Shown: one piece after another, positions 7,901 to 16,066 of the stretch
Numbering within the stretch: position 1 is the first letter of the stretch
Layout: each line of letters opens with the position of its first letter
NCBI GenBank assembly: GCA_040756575.1
Contig: JBFLYP010000011.1
Coordinates: 1-64,000, forward strand
From: DTYU01 sp040756575
GTDB taxonomy: Bacteria > Bacillota > Desulfotomaculia > Desulfotomaculales > Ammonificaceae
Direction: 5' to 3'
DNA: 64,000 nt
Program-made: the position numbers and the translations under genes
Notes under the pieces: generated by a model
The model's database searches: none
What the model was told of the DNA's origin: nothing
The model's input: only the letters and a program-made list of their open reading frames with translations

Positions 7901-10004
7901 GATTAAGTCGTATAACCCAAACCCCGACGAAGACCTCCTGAAGCAGGCCTATCTCTTTGCGGTTTCACTTCACGGCGACCAGAAGCGCCACTCCGGGGAG
8001 CCTTACATCGTCCACCCGGTTGCGGTAGCCACCATCCTGGGCGAACTGGAACTTGACACCGAAACCGTCGTCGCCGGGCTCCTGCACGACGTTGTGGAGG
8101 ATACCGGCGTTGCACTGAGTGCGATAACCGATCACTTCGGGCCCGAGATCGCGGCCCTGGTCGACGGTGTAACCAAGCTCTCCCGGCTCGAGTTCCGCTC
8201 AAAGGAGGAGCAGCAGGCCGAGAACCTCCGCAAGATGTTTCTTGCGATGGCGAAAGACATCCGGGTAATACTCATCAAACTTGCCGACCGCCTGCATAAT
8301 CTTCGCACACTCGAGTACCACAGCCCGGAAAAGCAGCGAGCCATTGCTTCGGAAACGCTCGAGATATTTGCGCCTCTCGCGCACAGGCTGGGGATATACC
8401 GGTTGAAGTGGGAGCTTGAAGACCTCGCTTTTCGCTACCTGGAGGCAAAGAAATACCGTGAGTTAGCGGAGAGAATAGCGCAGACTCGCGCGGCACGTGA
8501 AGAATACATACGGCAGACCATCGAGGTCCTGAAAAAAAGGCTCGATGAAAGCGGGATAACCGCCGATCTGCAGGGGCGGCCGAAAAACCTGTACAGCATT
8601 TACAAGAAGATGGAGCGGCAGGGAAAGGACTACACCGAGATTTTCGATACGACCGGGATCAGGGCGCTCGTTGACACGGTCCGCGACTGCTACGCGGTAC
8701 TCGGCGTGGTGCACACCATCTGGAAGCCCGTCCCGGGGCGTTTCAAGGATTATATAGCGGTGCCGAAAGAGAACATGTACCAATCACTGCACACAACCGT
8801 CGTTGGACCGAAGGGCGAGCCGCTTGAGATCCAAATCCGCACGTGGGAAATGCACCGGACGGCGGAATACGGCATTGCGGCACACTGGCGGTACAAAGAG
8901 GGACGGCAGCGCGACGAAGAAATCGAGGCGAAGTTCGCCTGGCTCCGGGAGCTGCTCGAATGGGTACACGAAATGAAGGACGCCCGGGAGTTCATGGAGA
9001 GACTGAAGATAGACGTCTTCGCAGATGTCGTCTTTGTCTTCACTCCGAAAGGAGATGTGGTGGAACTGCCCGCGGGAGCCGGACCGCTTGACTTTGCCTA
9101 CCGGATCCACACCGACGTGGGCCACCGTTATAAGGGAGCCAAGGTGAACGGCCGGCTGGTACCGCTTGATTATACCTTAAAAACCGGGGATATCGTCGAA
9201 ATTGTCACCGGCAAGCAGCCCAACCCGAGCCGGGACTGGTTAGCGGTGGTCCGCACCTCCCAGGCGCGGAACAAACTCCGCACCTGGTTTAAACGCGAGT
9301 GGCGGGAGGAAGCGGTCCAACGCGGCCGCGAAGCCCTTGAGAAAGAGGCGCGCAAGCAAGGCCTCGAATTGGAACTGCTCAAGAGCGAAAAGCTGCTGGA
9401 CCAGGGGCGGCGCTTCAACTTGTATACGTTTGAGGACGTATATGCGGCGGTTACCCAGGGAGTGATCGCCCCACAGACCCTCGTGGCCCGGCTGCGCGAG
9501 GATACCCAGCCGGCAGAGGCGCCCGTGTCCTCGCTGAAACCCCGGCCGCGTTACGATGCTCAGGGCGTGCGGGTGCACGGGGTCGGCCACCTGCTGATAC
9601 GCCTGGCGCACTGCTGCAACCCCGTGCCCGGTGATCCCATTGTGGGGTACGTGACCAGGGGCAGGGGTGTTTCCGTGCACCGATCGGACTGCCGCAACGT
9701 CTCGGTTTGGCGCGTGCAGGAGAGCGAGCGGCTGGTTGAGGTCTCCTGGGAGGCAGGGTTTAGTGCACCCTTCTCCGTGCGGGTGGAGGTTTCGGCCATC
9801 GACCGTGCCGGGCTCTTGCACGACGTGATGAGCGTGTTAGCGGAAATGAAGATCAGCGCCGCCTGGGTGACGGCACGGGGCAAAAAGGACCGGATGGCGA
9901 CCATCGAGTTCAGCGCCCAGGTCCGCGACAAAGACCAGCTCGAGTACCTGGTGCGAAAGATCAACCGCATCAAGGACGTCTTCGAAGTGCGGCGGGTAGT
10001 ATAG
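7866..10004 (+). CDS. relA: Bifunctional (p)ppGpp synthetase/hydrolase
   Basis: This 712-residue protein makes and degrades the stringent-response alarmones. It shows the full Rel layout: HD hydrolase domain (RHSGEPYIVHP, then LLHDVVEDT near residue 75), synthetase domain (GRPKNLYSIYKKM, FDTTGIRALV, EIQIRTWEMHRTAEYGIAAHWRYK), TGS domain (FVFTPKGDVVELPAGAGPLDFAYRIH), a conserved Cys region (RLAHCCNPVPGD) and a C-terminal ACT domain. The RPK triplet in the synthetase and the intact HDxxED suggest a bifunctional enzyme. ATG 7866 follows GGTGG and gives a standard N-terminus; the in-frame GTG at 7857 is an alternative. A structured region and terminator follow the stop. Confidence 0.95.
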   Translation: MTLALYDELLSKIKSYNPNPDEDLLKQAYLFAVSLHGDQKRHSGEPYIVHPVAVATILGELELDTETVVAGLLHDVVEDTGVALSAITDHFGPEIAALVDGVTKLSRLEFRSKEEQQAENLRKMFLAMAKDIRVILIKLADRLHNLRTLEYHSPEKQRAIASETLEIFAPLAHRLGIYRLKWELEDLAFRYLEAKKYRELAERIAQTRAAREEYIRQTIEVLKKRLDESGITADLQGRPKNLYSIYKKMERQGKDYTEIFDTTGIRALVDTVRDCYAVLGVVHTIWKPVPGRFKDYIAVPKENMYQSLHTTVVGPKGEPLEIQIRTWEMHRTAEYGIAAHWRYKEGRQRDEEIEAKFAWLRELLEWVHEMKDAREFMERLKIDVFADVVFVFTPKGDVVELPAGAGPLDFAYRIHTDVGHRYKGAKVNGRLVPLDYTLKTGDIVEIVTGKQPNPSRDWLAVVRTSQARNKLRTWFKREWREEAVQRGREALEKEARKQGLELELLKSEKLLDQGRRFNLYTFEDVYAAVTQGVIAPQTLVARLREDTQPAEAPVSSLKPRPRYDAQGVRVHGVGHLLIRLAHCCNPVPGDPIVGYVTRGRGVSVHRSDCRNVSVWRVQESERLVEVSWEAGFSAPFSVRVEVSAIDRAGLLHDVMSVLAEMKISAAWVTARGKKDRMATIEFSAQVRDKDQLEYLVRKINRIKDVFEVRRVV

Positions 10005-10009
10005 TAAGG

Positions 10010-10148
10010 GGGACTCGAAGGTGATGAGCACCTGACAACCAACTGCAGAAAGGCTCTGGGCCGGTATCCGCCACCTGAAAACGGTGGAGAGAGGAGGGAA
10101 GTGCGCGGAATTAAGTCAAGGTGTTAGCACCCTGTCCTTGATTTTATT
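10010..10148 (+). terminator. Structured region ending in an intrinsic terminator after rel
   Basis: Between rel and the next promoter lie at least two hairpins: GGTG/CACC at about 10019-10033, and CCACC/GGTGG around 10070-10087. A terminator follows, with TCAAGG (10115-10120) pairing to CCTTGA (10136-10141) and then TTTTATT. An inner GGTG/CACC offers an alternative pairing, so this could be more than a simple terminator. The tail faintly recalls a T-box antiterminator but lacks the TGG triplet, and I do not assign it. Confidence 0.5.
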
Positions 10149-10155
10149 ACAGGTA

Positions 10156-10185
10156 TTGATAGCAACCTGATTAATGATTTATACT
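10156..10185 (+). promoter_or_regulatory. Promoter of the AbrB-PIN toxin-antitoxin pair
   Basis: TTGATA (10156-10161), an 18-base spacer and TATACT (10180-10185) lie upstream of the antitoxin gene. Its ribosome site is AAGGAGGAAGG at about 10203. Confidence 0.55.
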
Positions 10186-10223
10186 AAAGTAAAGGATAAA
10201 ACAAGGAGGAAGGTCGGGTTGCT

Positions 10224-10514
10224 ATGTTAAACGATACCGGCCGGATAGCCGGTACCGGCCGCGTCACCGGCAAAGGACAGGTGCAGGTGCCGAAGGAGAT
10301 CAGGGATGCCCTTGGCATCCGGGTGGGCGACGAACTGGTCTTCCAGCTTGCCGACAACTTCTTTACTGCTCGCGTCCGCAAAAAGCGGCGGTTATCAGAA
10401 CTGGCCGGCGTGCTGTCACCCCGGCGCCCCTTTCCTGGGGTGGAGCGGGAAGAGGAAGGTACAAAGCGGACCTTGGCGGGGAAGCGCGCGCGGAGGCTGA
10501 AGAATGGCGGTTGA
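10224..10514 (+). CDS. AbrB/SpoVT-type antitoxin
   Basis: A 96-residue protein with an N-terminal swapped-hairpin AbrB/MazE-type DNA-binding domain: VTGKGQVQVPKEIRDALGI followed by VGDELVFQ, about residues 14-41. The C-terminal half is basic and low in hydrophobics (RRPF, KRARRLK), as expected of a disordered antitoxin tail. It overlaps the PIN toxin by 11 bp, giving a classic antitoxin-first operon. Antitoxins of this type bind the toxin and repress their own promoter. ATG 10224 is used; a preceding in-frame start is not evident. Confidence 0.82.
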   Translation: MLNDTGRIAGTGRVTGKGQVQVPKEIRDALGIRVGDELVFQLADNFFTARVRKKRRLSELAGVLSPRRPFPGVEREEEGTKRTLAGKRARRLKNGG

Positions 10515-10911
10515 CGTCTGGATTGACGCCAACGTGATCCTCCGCTACCTGCTCCGCGACCACGAGGGGCTTTTTGACGAAGCCTCGCGGGTGATGGCCG
10601 CGGCCGAACACGGCGAAGTGAACCTGCACCTCGCTTCACTCACGGTAGCGGAACTGGTCTGGGTGTTGGATTCATTTTACGGTTATCCGCGGGAAGAGGT
10701 AGTCAGGGTCGTAGAGAGTTTTGCTACCGCGGACGGAGTGATACCGGAAGAACGAGAGATAATCCTGCAGGCACTGTCGGACTACGCTGCCCTCAACGTG
10801 GACTTCATTGATGCTTACTTAGCGGCAAAAGCTTCCGCCGGCGGCCGGCCGGTCTGCACCTTTGACACAAAGGACTTCACCCGCCTCCCGGTGGCAAGAT
10901 TCTCTTTATAG
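10504..10911 (+). CDS. PIN-domain ribonuclease toxin (VapC-like), paired with AbrB antitoxin
   Basis: The 135-residue protein is a PIN-domain RNase. Acidic metal ligands are visible as VWIDANVILRYLL (Asp8), LTVAELVWVL (Glu about 50), DFIDAYLAAKA (Asp about 101) and TFDTKDF (Asp about 120). The start ATG lies inside the end of the antitoxin gene, so translation is coupled. Known relatives cleave tRNA or rRNA and arrest growth; the target here cannot be told. The first direct repeat of the island (10911-10989) begins on the last base of its stop. Confidence 0.85.
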   Translation: MAVDVWIDANVILRYLLRDHEGLFDEASRVMAAAEHGEVNLHLASLTVAELVWVLDSFYGYPREEVVRVVESFATADGVIPEEREIILQALSDYAALNVDFIDAYLAAKASAGGRPVCTFDTKDFTRLPVARFSL

Positions 10912-10989
10912 GGAGTCGTTTACGACGATTAATCGTCGCCACCGGGAATAAAAATGGCTCAAATGTTTATACTTCGGCCTCTTATCAAC
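10911..10989 (+). repeat. Direct repeat, left copy, bracketing the cas region
   Basis: This stretch matches 19929-20006 closely: GGAGTCGTT, a variable palindromic part, then an almost identical 55 bp containing CACCGGGAAT, AAAATGGCTCAAATGTTTAT and CTTCGGCCTCTTATCAAC. The left copy contains a perfect palindrome CGACGATTAATCGTCG. Both copies have the same orientation. The remaining bases to 11212 hold words like AACGTCGAACGGACC, also seen near 2990-3080, and no gene. Confidence 0.8.
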
Positions 10990-11212
10990 GTCGAACGTAG
11001 AACGTCGAACGGACCCCAAGGGTCTGTCCGGATGAGGACGAACGATTTTCGGAGGAGCGCGATCGTGCTGCCGTTGTACAGGAGTTCACTATGCGAATTC
11101 ATCCAAAAGACCTAACCTTCTAACTTCTGGCCTCTAACCTCTAAAATGGCCGGGTAGATAAGTAATCGTAGGTGGCCTCTGTCCACCAACAACATTGACA
11201 TCAAAAACGCAC

Positions 11213-11241
11213 TTGCCTGATGCTTCGTAAGAGCATATAAT
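11213..11241 (+). promoter_or_regulatory. Promoter of the RHH-PIN toxin-antitoxin pair
   Basis: TTGCCT (11213-11218), exactly 17 bases, then consensus TATAAT (11236-11241), 20 bases before the antitoxin start. Confidence 0.7.
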
Positions 11242-11261
11242 AAAAACGTGAGGTGATGGCG

Positions 11262-11465
11262 GTGCGTACCACAGTCAACATTGATCGGACGGCGCTTGAA
11301 GAGGCAATGCGGCTCACGGGAAGCAAAAAGCAGAGCGAAGTGCTTAACATGGCGCTGAAAGAGTTTATCCGCCGGCGCCGGGTGGCGTTGCTGCAGAAAA
11401 GACTCGGCAAGGAGGATCTGGCGGTAACTCTTAAAGATATTGAGGCGTGGCGCAGTGAGCGGTGA
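11262..11465 (+). CDS. vapB: Ribbon-helix-helix antitoxin, VapB type
   Basis: A protein of about 67 residues that begins RTTVNIDRTALEEAMRLTGSKKQSEVLNMAL, the typical beta strand plus two helices of VapB-like RHH antitoxins. A basic, Lys/Glu-rich tail (LLQKRLGKEDLAVTLKDIEAW) follows and should wrap the toxin. I chose GTG 11262 because TGAGGTGAT directly upstream can serve as its ribosome site, whereas the ATG at 11256 overlaps that site. It overlaps the toxin gene by 11 bp and has its own promoter, so it is a complete module. Confidence 0.85.
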   Translation: MRTTVNIDRTALEEAMRLTGSKKQSEVLNMALKEFIRRRRVALLQKRLGKEDLAVTLKDIEAWRSER

Positions 11466-11889
11466 GCAATTGTTTATCGTGGATACCTCCACGTGGGTGC
11501 TGGCCCTGCGGAAAGATGGCTCCCCCGAGGCGGCTGCCTGGCTGCATAACGCCCTCGATAGGGAAGAGGTAGCCCTGGTGCCGCTCGTAAAAGTCGAACT
11601 TTTGCTCGGGGCCAGAGACGAAGCGCATTATGCTGCACTGAAGCGGGAATTAGACGCCCTGCCGCAACTGCCGGCGAGCGACAAACTCTATGATCAAGCG
11701 GCCGACCTGGCTTTTAGTCTCAGGCGAAAAGGCCGTACCCTTCCATTAATTGACGTTTTGATCGCCGCTTTTGCCGTTGTACACTCTTGCTTACTGGTAC
11801 ACCACGACCGGCACTACGAGTTGATCCGCGAAGCGCTTCCTGATTGCGGTCTGCAGACACTGGCTGTTCCACGGTTTGTCGAAAACTAA
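11455..11889 (+). CDS. vapC: PIN-domain ribonuclease toxin, VapC type
   Basis: A protein of about 144 residues with a PIN fold: LFIVDTSTWVLAL (first Asp), VPLVKVELLLGA (Glu), LPLIDVLIAAFAVVHSCLLVHHDRHYE (two further Asp). The start is GTG 11455, inside the antitoxin gene; the frame opens at a TTG at 11440 that lacks a ribosome site. It pairs with the RHH antitoxin upstream. Its sequence differs from the neighbouring PIN toxin at 10504, so this is not a simple duplication. Confidence 0.87.
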   Translation: MSGEQLFIVDTSTWVLALRKDGSPEAAAWLHNALDREEVALVPLVKVELLLGARDEAHYAALKRELDALPQLPASDKLYDQAADLAFSLRRKGRTLPLIDVLIAAFAVVHSCLLVHHDRHYELIREALPDCGLQTLAVPRFVEN

Positions 11890-12042
11890 AGTTTCACGTA
11901 AAAGATTATAATGCTTTGGGCTAACGGGAACCGGAAGGTTATGCTATTGTGCTGTAAACACGGTATTGGCTGGCAGGAAAACCGGGTCTTAATCCGGAAC
12001 CCTGCCGCATGATCTTTGGTCGTGGCGGTTAGAGCATCCTTC

Positions 12043-12420
12043 TTACTTTCGCAAACGGAGCAAACGGATTTCCCGGTCGTGTTCATCGAGGCGGATGTCC
12101 TGCTGCCGTTCTCTGCGGATCAGGTGGTCGATGTTTTCTTCCACCCGGGTTAGCGCATCCCGAATGCTCTCAAAATAGTCTAAATGAACCTGGCGGGCGT
12201 CGAAGAGCGCCCTGATCTTTTCAAAGACTTCATTTTCCAGCCGGACTTCCAGCGCGACAAGGCGGTTTTGCAGCGCTTCTTGGCCTTGTCGGAGGCTGCC
12301 CACGTCGGTGCGCAGCGCCTCTTGCCCCTCCTCTAAGCGTTGCAGCCGTTGATTCTGGGCCTGCTGGCCCTGGCTCAGATCCTCCAACTTAGCAAGAATC
12401 TGCTGTAAAAGCTCTTCCAC
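12043..12420 (-). CDS. Small coiled-coil protein of unknown function
   Basis: A leftward 125-residue gene with GTG start and GGGAGG upstream. Nearly the whole protein is heptad-rich: ILAKLEDLSQGQQAQNQRL, QRLEEGQEALRTDVGSL, and a repeat of Q-G-Q-E-A-L in consecutive turns. It ends in a basic RRERQQDIRLDEHDREIRLLRLRK. No catalytic motif or membrane segment is visible. Similar short coiled-coil proteins are common beside phage, toxin or mobile genes, but no specific role can be inferred. Its orientation opposes all neighbours in the accessory region. Confidence 0.7.
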   Translation of the reverse strand: MEELLQQILAKLEDLSQGQQAQNQRLQRLEEGQEALRTDVGSLRQGQEALQNRLVALEVRLENEVFEKIRALFDARQVHLDYFESIRDALTRVEENIDHLIRRERQQDIRLDEHDREIRLLRLRK

Positions 12421-12600
12421 GAGTTAAGCCTCCCGCTGATGATCTATAACTAATCTTACTACACAGGGGAAAAGAAAGGAAGCTCGTCTTAAAAACGGGA
12501 ACCGCAGGGTACCCGTTACCGTGGTATAAACAGTTCAAGCGCAGATGCCGCGCTGAAAAACGCGGTTTAAGACAAAACAGCTCTGGCAAGGGAGGAAAAA

Positions 12601-12860
12601 GTAACCAAGCGTCGAATTACGATGCAGACGATCAATGACCTCATGGTGCAGTCTGTCGAAGCGGCTCCGGCCGCCGGTTGCGGGAGAAGTCAGAAGTTGC
12701 CCTGGACGGCAGGGACGCCTTCGGCCGCTTCAAGCGCGTCCGCGCCGGTTATCCGAAAGAACGCAGCCGCCGGTTCGACTTCAGATTAGCGGCAATGTCC
12801 GAATGGATCCGGGAGTGGCTGAACGGCCTGGATATCGAGCCGGTGCAAAAAGAACGGTAG
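12601..12860 (+). pseudogene. Frameshifted relic of a UPF0158 family gene
   Basis: After GGAGGAAAAA a frame starts VTKRRITMQTINDLM and loses sense near 12660. A different frame (12678-12860) then gives DGRDAFGRFKRVRAGYPKER, an FDFRL stretch, and EWIREWLNGLDIEP. This resembles the UPF0158 family end, where a G-AFRRFKD-type motif is followed by W(F/Y)xF and a final WLxxLGIEP. The two halves therefore look like one gene broken by a frameshift. The family has no known function. Confidence 0.6.
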
Positions 12861-12976
12861 GTCGGGCTGTTATCACCAGAGCGTTGGGGTAGGCTGCGCC
12901 CGCAGTTTTGGAGGTCGGAGGTTAGAAAAAGTATGGTGGGCTGTGCCCGCTACAGCAGTAGAATAGGCACTACCCA

Positions 12977-13073
12977 CTGCAGTCCCCTTGTCATCGGGGA
13001 AGGTTTGAAAAAGCCGGTCTTTAACCAGGTAGCCAATAACCTTTCAGTCCCCTTGTTATGCGGGGATTTCGAT
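12977..13073 (-). CRISPR. Decayed CRISPR remnant: two divergent repeats, one spacer-sized gap
   Basis: CAGTCCCCTTGTCATCGGGG (from 12980) and CAGTCCCCTTGTTATGCGGG (from 13045) start 65 bp apart, the spacing of a 30 bp repeat plus a 35 bp spacer. Each continues with a diverged TTTGAA or TTTCGA. On the minus strand the units read ATCCCCGCATAACAAGGGGA and then CTGAAAG, resembling the ACTGAAAG-like 5' handle of type I repeats. The repeats disagree at several bases, and a second direct repeat (CCAG, G or T, TAGCCAATAAC) at 13025 and 13160 complicates the region. It lies 380 bp before the cas operon. Confidence 0.5.
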
Positions 13074-13189
13074 ATCAATGGTCGCTTCTCTACTAAGGTA
13101 TGAGAGTCCCAAGGAGTTTATAAAAGTTCTTTTTGTCGATATCCGGAATATAACTGTTACCAGTTAGCCAATAACGGGGGGTGACTAAC

Positions 13190-13282
13190 TTGAATTGGCT
13201 GCTGGTGACAGCGAGTTTAATAACTGCTACTGGTTTGACTGTTATCGGAGTATTACTGCTTACCATCAAGCTGAGAAGCTAA
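13190..13282 (+). CDS. 30-residue hydrophobic mini-protein upstream of cas8
   Basis: A TTG start preceded by GGGGGGTGA opens a frame of 30 codons. The residues are MNWLLVTASLITATG, then LTVIGVLLLTIKLRS: one transmembrane helix with a short basic tail. The ribosome site is better than that of many neighbours. I do not recognise the peptide, and the coding call rests only on the ribosome site and composition. It lies between the CRISPR relic and cas8 on the same strand. Confidence 0.4.
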   Translation: MNWLLVTASLITATGLTVIGVLLLTIKLRS

Positions 13283-13452
13283 GTCCAGCGTGAAGGAGCC
13301 GCGTTACAATACCGAATGTAAATACGATACAAATGTGGTTTGATAGCGGATAACTTAGGGATTATGAAGGTTTCAGGTAGACGAAGGGTGATAAGACGTA
13401 TTTAGAAAGAGAACAGAACGCTAATTTATAAATCTGTGGGGAGGCGGCAGAT

Positions 13453-14928
13453 GTGCTAAAATACACAGGACATCCGTTGGTGGACGTAGGTGTAGCAACG
13501 ATAACTGCTTATGCCAAAAAGCGTGAACCATCGCTGGTAACGGCGACTGACCTTGAGCAGTTCGCCAAGTTTATGGAGGAAATATATTTCGGGGGGCGGT
13601 GGCGCGGGCTGATGTTCACCATCTTTCCGAACTCCGCCTATACTCAACCAAAGCTGAGCAAGGAGAAAAAGGACGCTTACCGAGAGACTTTCATCTATGG
13701 ATTCCGAACTTCTTCACCGAAGGCAGAGGAGCGGTGTGCGTTTTGCGGTGAGGCTATGCTTACGCGCGGTTTTCGCCAGAACGTACCGCTGCTAACTGGA
13801 GAGGGTACGGTAAATTTCTTTCCGTGGGGGAATGTAGGATTACCTGTTTGCGGCGTTTGTGCATTGGCTGTTCAAGCTTTTTTACTTGGTTCTGTGAAGT
13901 GCGCGGGACGAGCGTTGTTTGTACATGCAGACGACGAGTCAATGACGTTAGAGTTCGCCCGTCGCTTTCTGATAGAGAACCAGCGATTCCTCAGCCTAAA
14001 GACAGTAAGCAAGGAGGAAGAAGGGGCGCAGAATATCAAATATCCCCGGACTTATTTTGTTGCACGATTGCTTGAAGTTGAAACGGAACGGCGACAAGCG
14101 GAAGAGGATGAAACGCCTTGCTCTATCACTATCTATCATCTCACAAATTACGGGACTAATCCCGATATAGCCCTGTATCACTTTCCGTATCATCTCGTTT
14201 CCTTCCTGCGCCAAGCGCACCGTGCGCCGCACGGCGAGACTTGGCGGCAGATTGAACGTCGCGCGTGGGAACTGGCAATCGAAAAGGCTAAAGGCAAAAA
14301 GCAGGATAAAGAAAATCTTGTTGAGAAGCCTGCTGGGCCGCAGCCTCGTGATGAGCCGGGGCGGGCGCGGAATTATCTCTATGAGGACTTGTTTGACTTA
14401 CCGCACAATGCGGCAAGGTTTGTTCGCACCTATTTCCTACGTCGTGCCTATCGCTTCGCTCGCGAAGAAGATCCGCGCCACGCTTACAGTCTACAACGCG
14501 AGTTGCAACTAGTATCGTGGACATTGGCGGCAATTTTTCTAAAGGAGGTGATGAACGTGAACCAGCACCGGATCGAAACAATCAAGCGCATTGCCGACCG
14601 AATCGCTGAACATATCATGGCTGAAAACGATAGGAAATTGTTTCGCGGATTGTGGATGAGCCGTGGACCGTCACAATTACGTCGCGTACTCGTCATGGAG
14701 GATACACGCCTTGTGCAGAGTGGGAAAACGCCCCTATTCACTCTGGATGACTTTATCGAATTGTTTGAACTTCACGAAGACAGTCGTCGTCCTGATTGGG
14801 ACCTGACACGCGACCTGATTCTCATCCGTGTGATTGAACAGTTGTACCGGCGCGAATGGTTTAAGGTCCACGCGGACGTTATTGGTCAAGAGGAAATGAC
14901 TGAAGCAACAGAAGCCGCCGCCGAATAG
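13453..14928 (+). CDS. cas8: Type I CRISPR effector large subunit, Cst1/Cas8 CXXC-CXXC family
   Basis: The 491-residue protein has the pair of zinc-finger-like Cys motifs that define the Cst1 (Cas8a1, Tneap-type) family: ERCAFCGEAMLTRGF near residue 96 and LPVCGVCALAVQAFLLG near 132. The intervening GEGTVNFFPWGN and the start (DVGVATITAY) also fit. In type I complexes this subunit recognises the PAM and recruits Cas3. It is the first gene of a tight operon with cas7, cas5 and cas3. The start is GTG 13453 after GGGGAGG. The sequence after about residue 280 is highly charged and less conserved. Subtype I-A versus I-B cannot be decided from the sequence alone. Confidence 0.85.
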   Translation: MLKYTGHPLVDVGVATITAYAKKREPSLVTATDLEQFAKFMEEIYFGGRWRGLMFTIFPNSAYTQPKLSKEKKDAYRETFIYGFRTSSPKAEERCAFCGEAMLTRGFRQNVPLLTGEGTVNFFPWGNVGLPVCGVCALAVQAFLLGSVKCAGRALFVHADDESMTLEFARRFLIENQRFLSLKTVSKEEEGAQNIKYPRTYFVARLLEVETERRQAEEDETPCSITIYHLTNYGTNPDIALYHFPYHLVSFLRQAHRAPHGETWRQIERRAWELAIEKAKGKKQDKENLVEKPAGPQPRDEPGRARNYLYEDLFDLPHNAARFVRTYFLRRAYRFAREEDPRHAYSLQRELQLVSWTLAAIFLKEVMNVNQHRIETIKRIADRIAEHIMAENDRKLFRGLWMSRGPSQLRRVLVMEDTRLVQSGKTPLFTLDDFIELFELHEDSRRPDWDLTRDLILIRVIEQLYRREWFKVHADVIGQEEMTEATEAAAE

Positions 14929-14962
14929 CGGTCTTAATCCAAATGAAAGGAGAGGATTATCG

Positions 14963-16060
14963 ATGGCATTTGTAACGGGACTTTTACTTTTGGACGCTCC
15001 TGCTTCTGCATTGAATAATGCCGGGCAAAAGCAGGGCGCACGTACGGATAATGCAATTGAGGTGAAGCAGATTCGCACGCGGGAAGGTGTCTACCCCTAC
15101 GTCTCGGCACAAGCCTTTCGTTTCTGGCTGCGCAACACTCTCGCAGAACTGGCACTGGCCGGATTTGATTGGAAGAATGCGCCAATTTACCGTGAGGCGA
15201 AGATTGCGTATCCCGACGCTGACCCTATCAAGTGGTATGACGACGATCTGTTTGGTTACATGCGAGCTCAGAGCAAGCGCGCTGAAGCAAGGGAAAAGCG
15301 GGAAGCGGATCCGTCACGGGCTGAAGAGACCCCTACCTCAACAGAAATCACGCGCGTGTCGCCGTTCCGTGTCAGTACGTTCGTCTCGATTGCACCTGTA
15401 ACAATCACCGAGGACTTCGGCGTGATGTCGCGGCACGAAGGAAATCCAGTTCCACACGAACACGACTTCTACCGCGCAACGCTCAAGGGTTTGTTTTCGC
15501 TCGACCTGAGTGCGTGCGGTACCTTCTCGTATCGGGACAAGACGGGGTTTCGTAACTTAGATGATAACCGCATTAAGGAAGCGGAGGAGCAAAAACTGGA
15601 ACATCTGGAAAGAGAAAAGTCCTACCGACTTCCCAGAGCTGAACGAGTGAGGCGGATTGCCGCGCTTTTTGAAGGGTTGGCACACTTGGAAGGCGGGGCA
15701 AAACTCACGCTGCATTATACAGACGTTATGCCACCCCTGGTCGTCATGGCAGTAACACGGGGCGGGAACCACATTTTTAACTACATCATCAGTGCAGACA
15801 GCCGCGGTAAGCCGCAGTTCAACGTTGGCGCGCTGAAGCAGGCTGTTGAAGTTTATCGGGATACAATTCTTTCGCCGATTTATATCGGCTGGACTACAGG
15901 CTACCTTGATGATCAGCGCGAGGTCGTCAAGTCAGCTCTCGATGAATTGAAGGACAATGAGAAAATTAAGCAAGACTATAACCTCGACCACCCTCGCCGA
16001 GCTTTTCAGAAGATCGCCGAAGCGATTAAGGACGAGAAGAACGTTGCATGGTTGGAGTGA
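14963..16060 (+). CDS. cas7: CRISPR-associated Cas7 (Cst2/DevR family) backbone subunit
   Basis: A 365-residue RAMP protein of the DevR/Cst2 family, which polymerises along the crRNA in type I Cascade. Typical features are the early GLLLLDAPASALNNAG with a polar loop, KQIRTREGVYPYVSAQAFRFWLRNTL near residue 35, the glycine-rich FGVMSRHEGNPVPHEHDFYRATLKGLFSLDL near 150, and GGNHIFNYIISAD near 270. ATG 14963 follows AAAGGAGAGGA. It sits 34 bp after cas8 and 6 bp before cas5. It appears full length with no disabling mutation. Confidence 0.9.
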   Translation: MAFVTGLLLLDAPASALNNAGQKQGARTDNAIEVKQIRTREGVYPYVSAQAFRFWLRNTLAELALAGFDWKNAPIYREAKIAYPDADPIKWYDDDLFGYMRAQSKRAEAREKREADPSRAEETPTSTEITRVSPFRVSTFVSIAPVTITEDFGVMSRHEGNPVPHEHDFYRATLKGLFSLDLSACGTFSYRDKTGFRNLDDNRIKEAEEQKLEHLEREKSYRLPRAERVRRIAALFEGLAHLEGGAKLTLHYTDVMPPLVVMAVTRGGNHIFNYIISADSRGKPQFNVGALKQAVEVYRDTILSPIYIGWTTGYLDDQREVVKSALDELKDNEKIKQDYNLDHPRRAFQKIAEAIKDEKNVAWLE

Positions 16061-16066
16061 TGTCCC

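Noticed and set aside
10010..10148. T-box riboswitch
   Set aside because: The terminator region has a faint resemblance, but the TGG triplet, the stem I motifs and a downstream aminoacyl-tRNA or amino acid gene are lacking.
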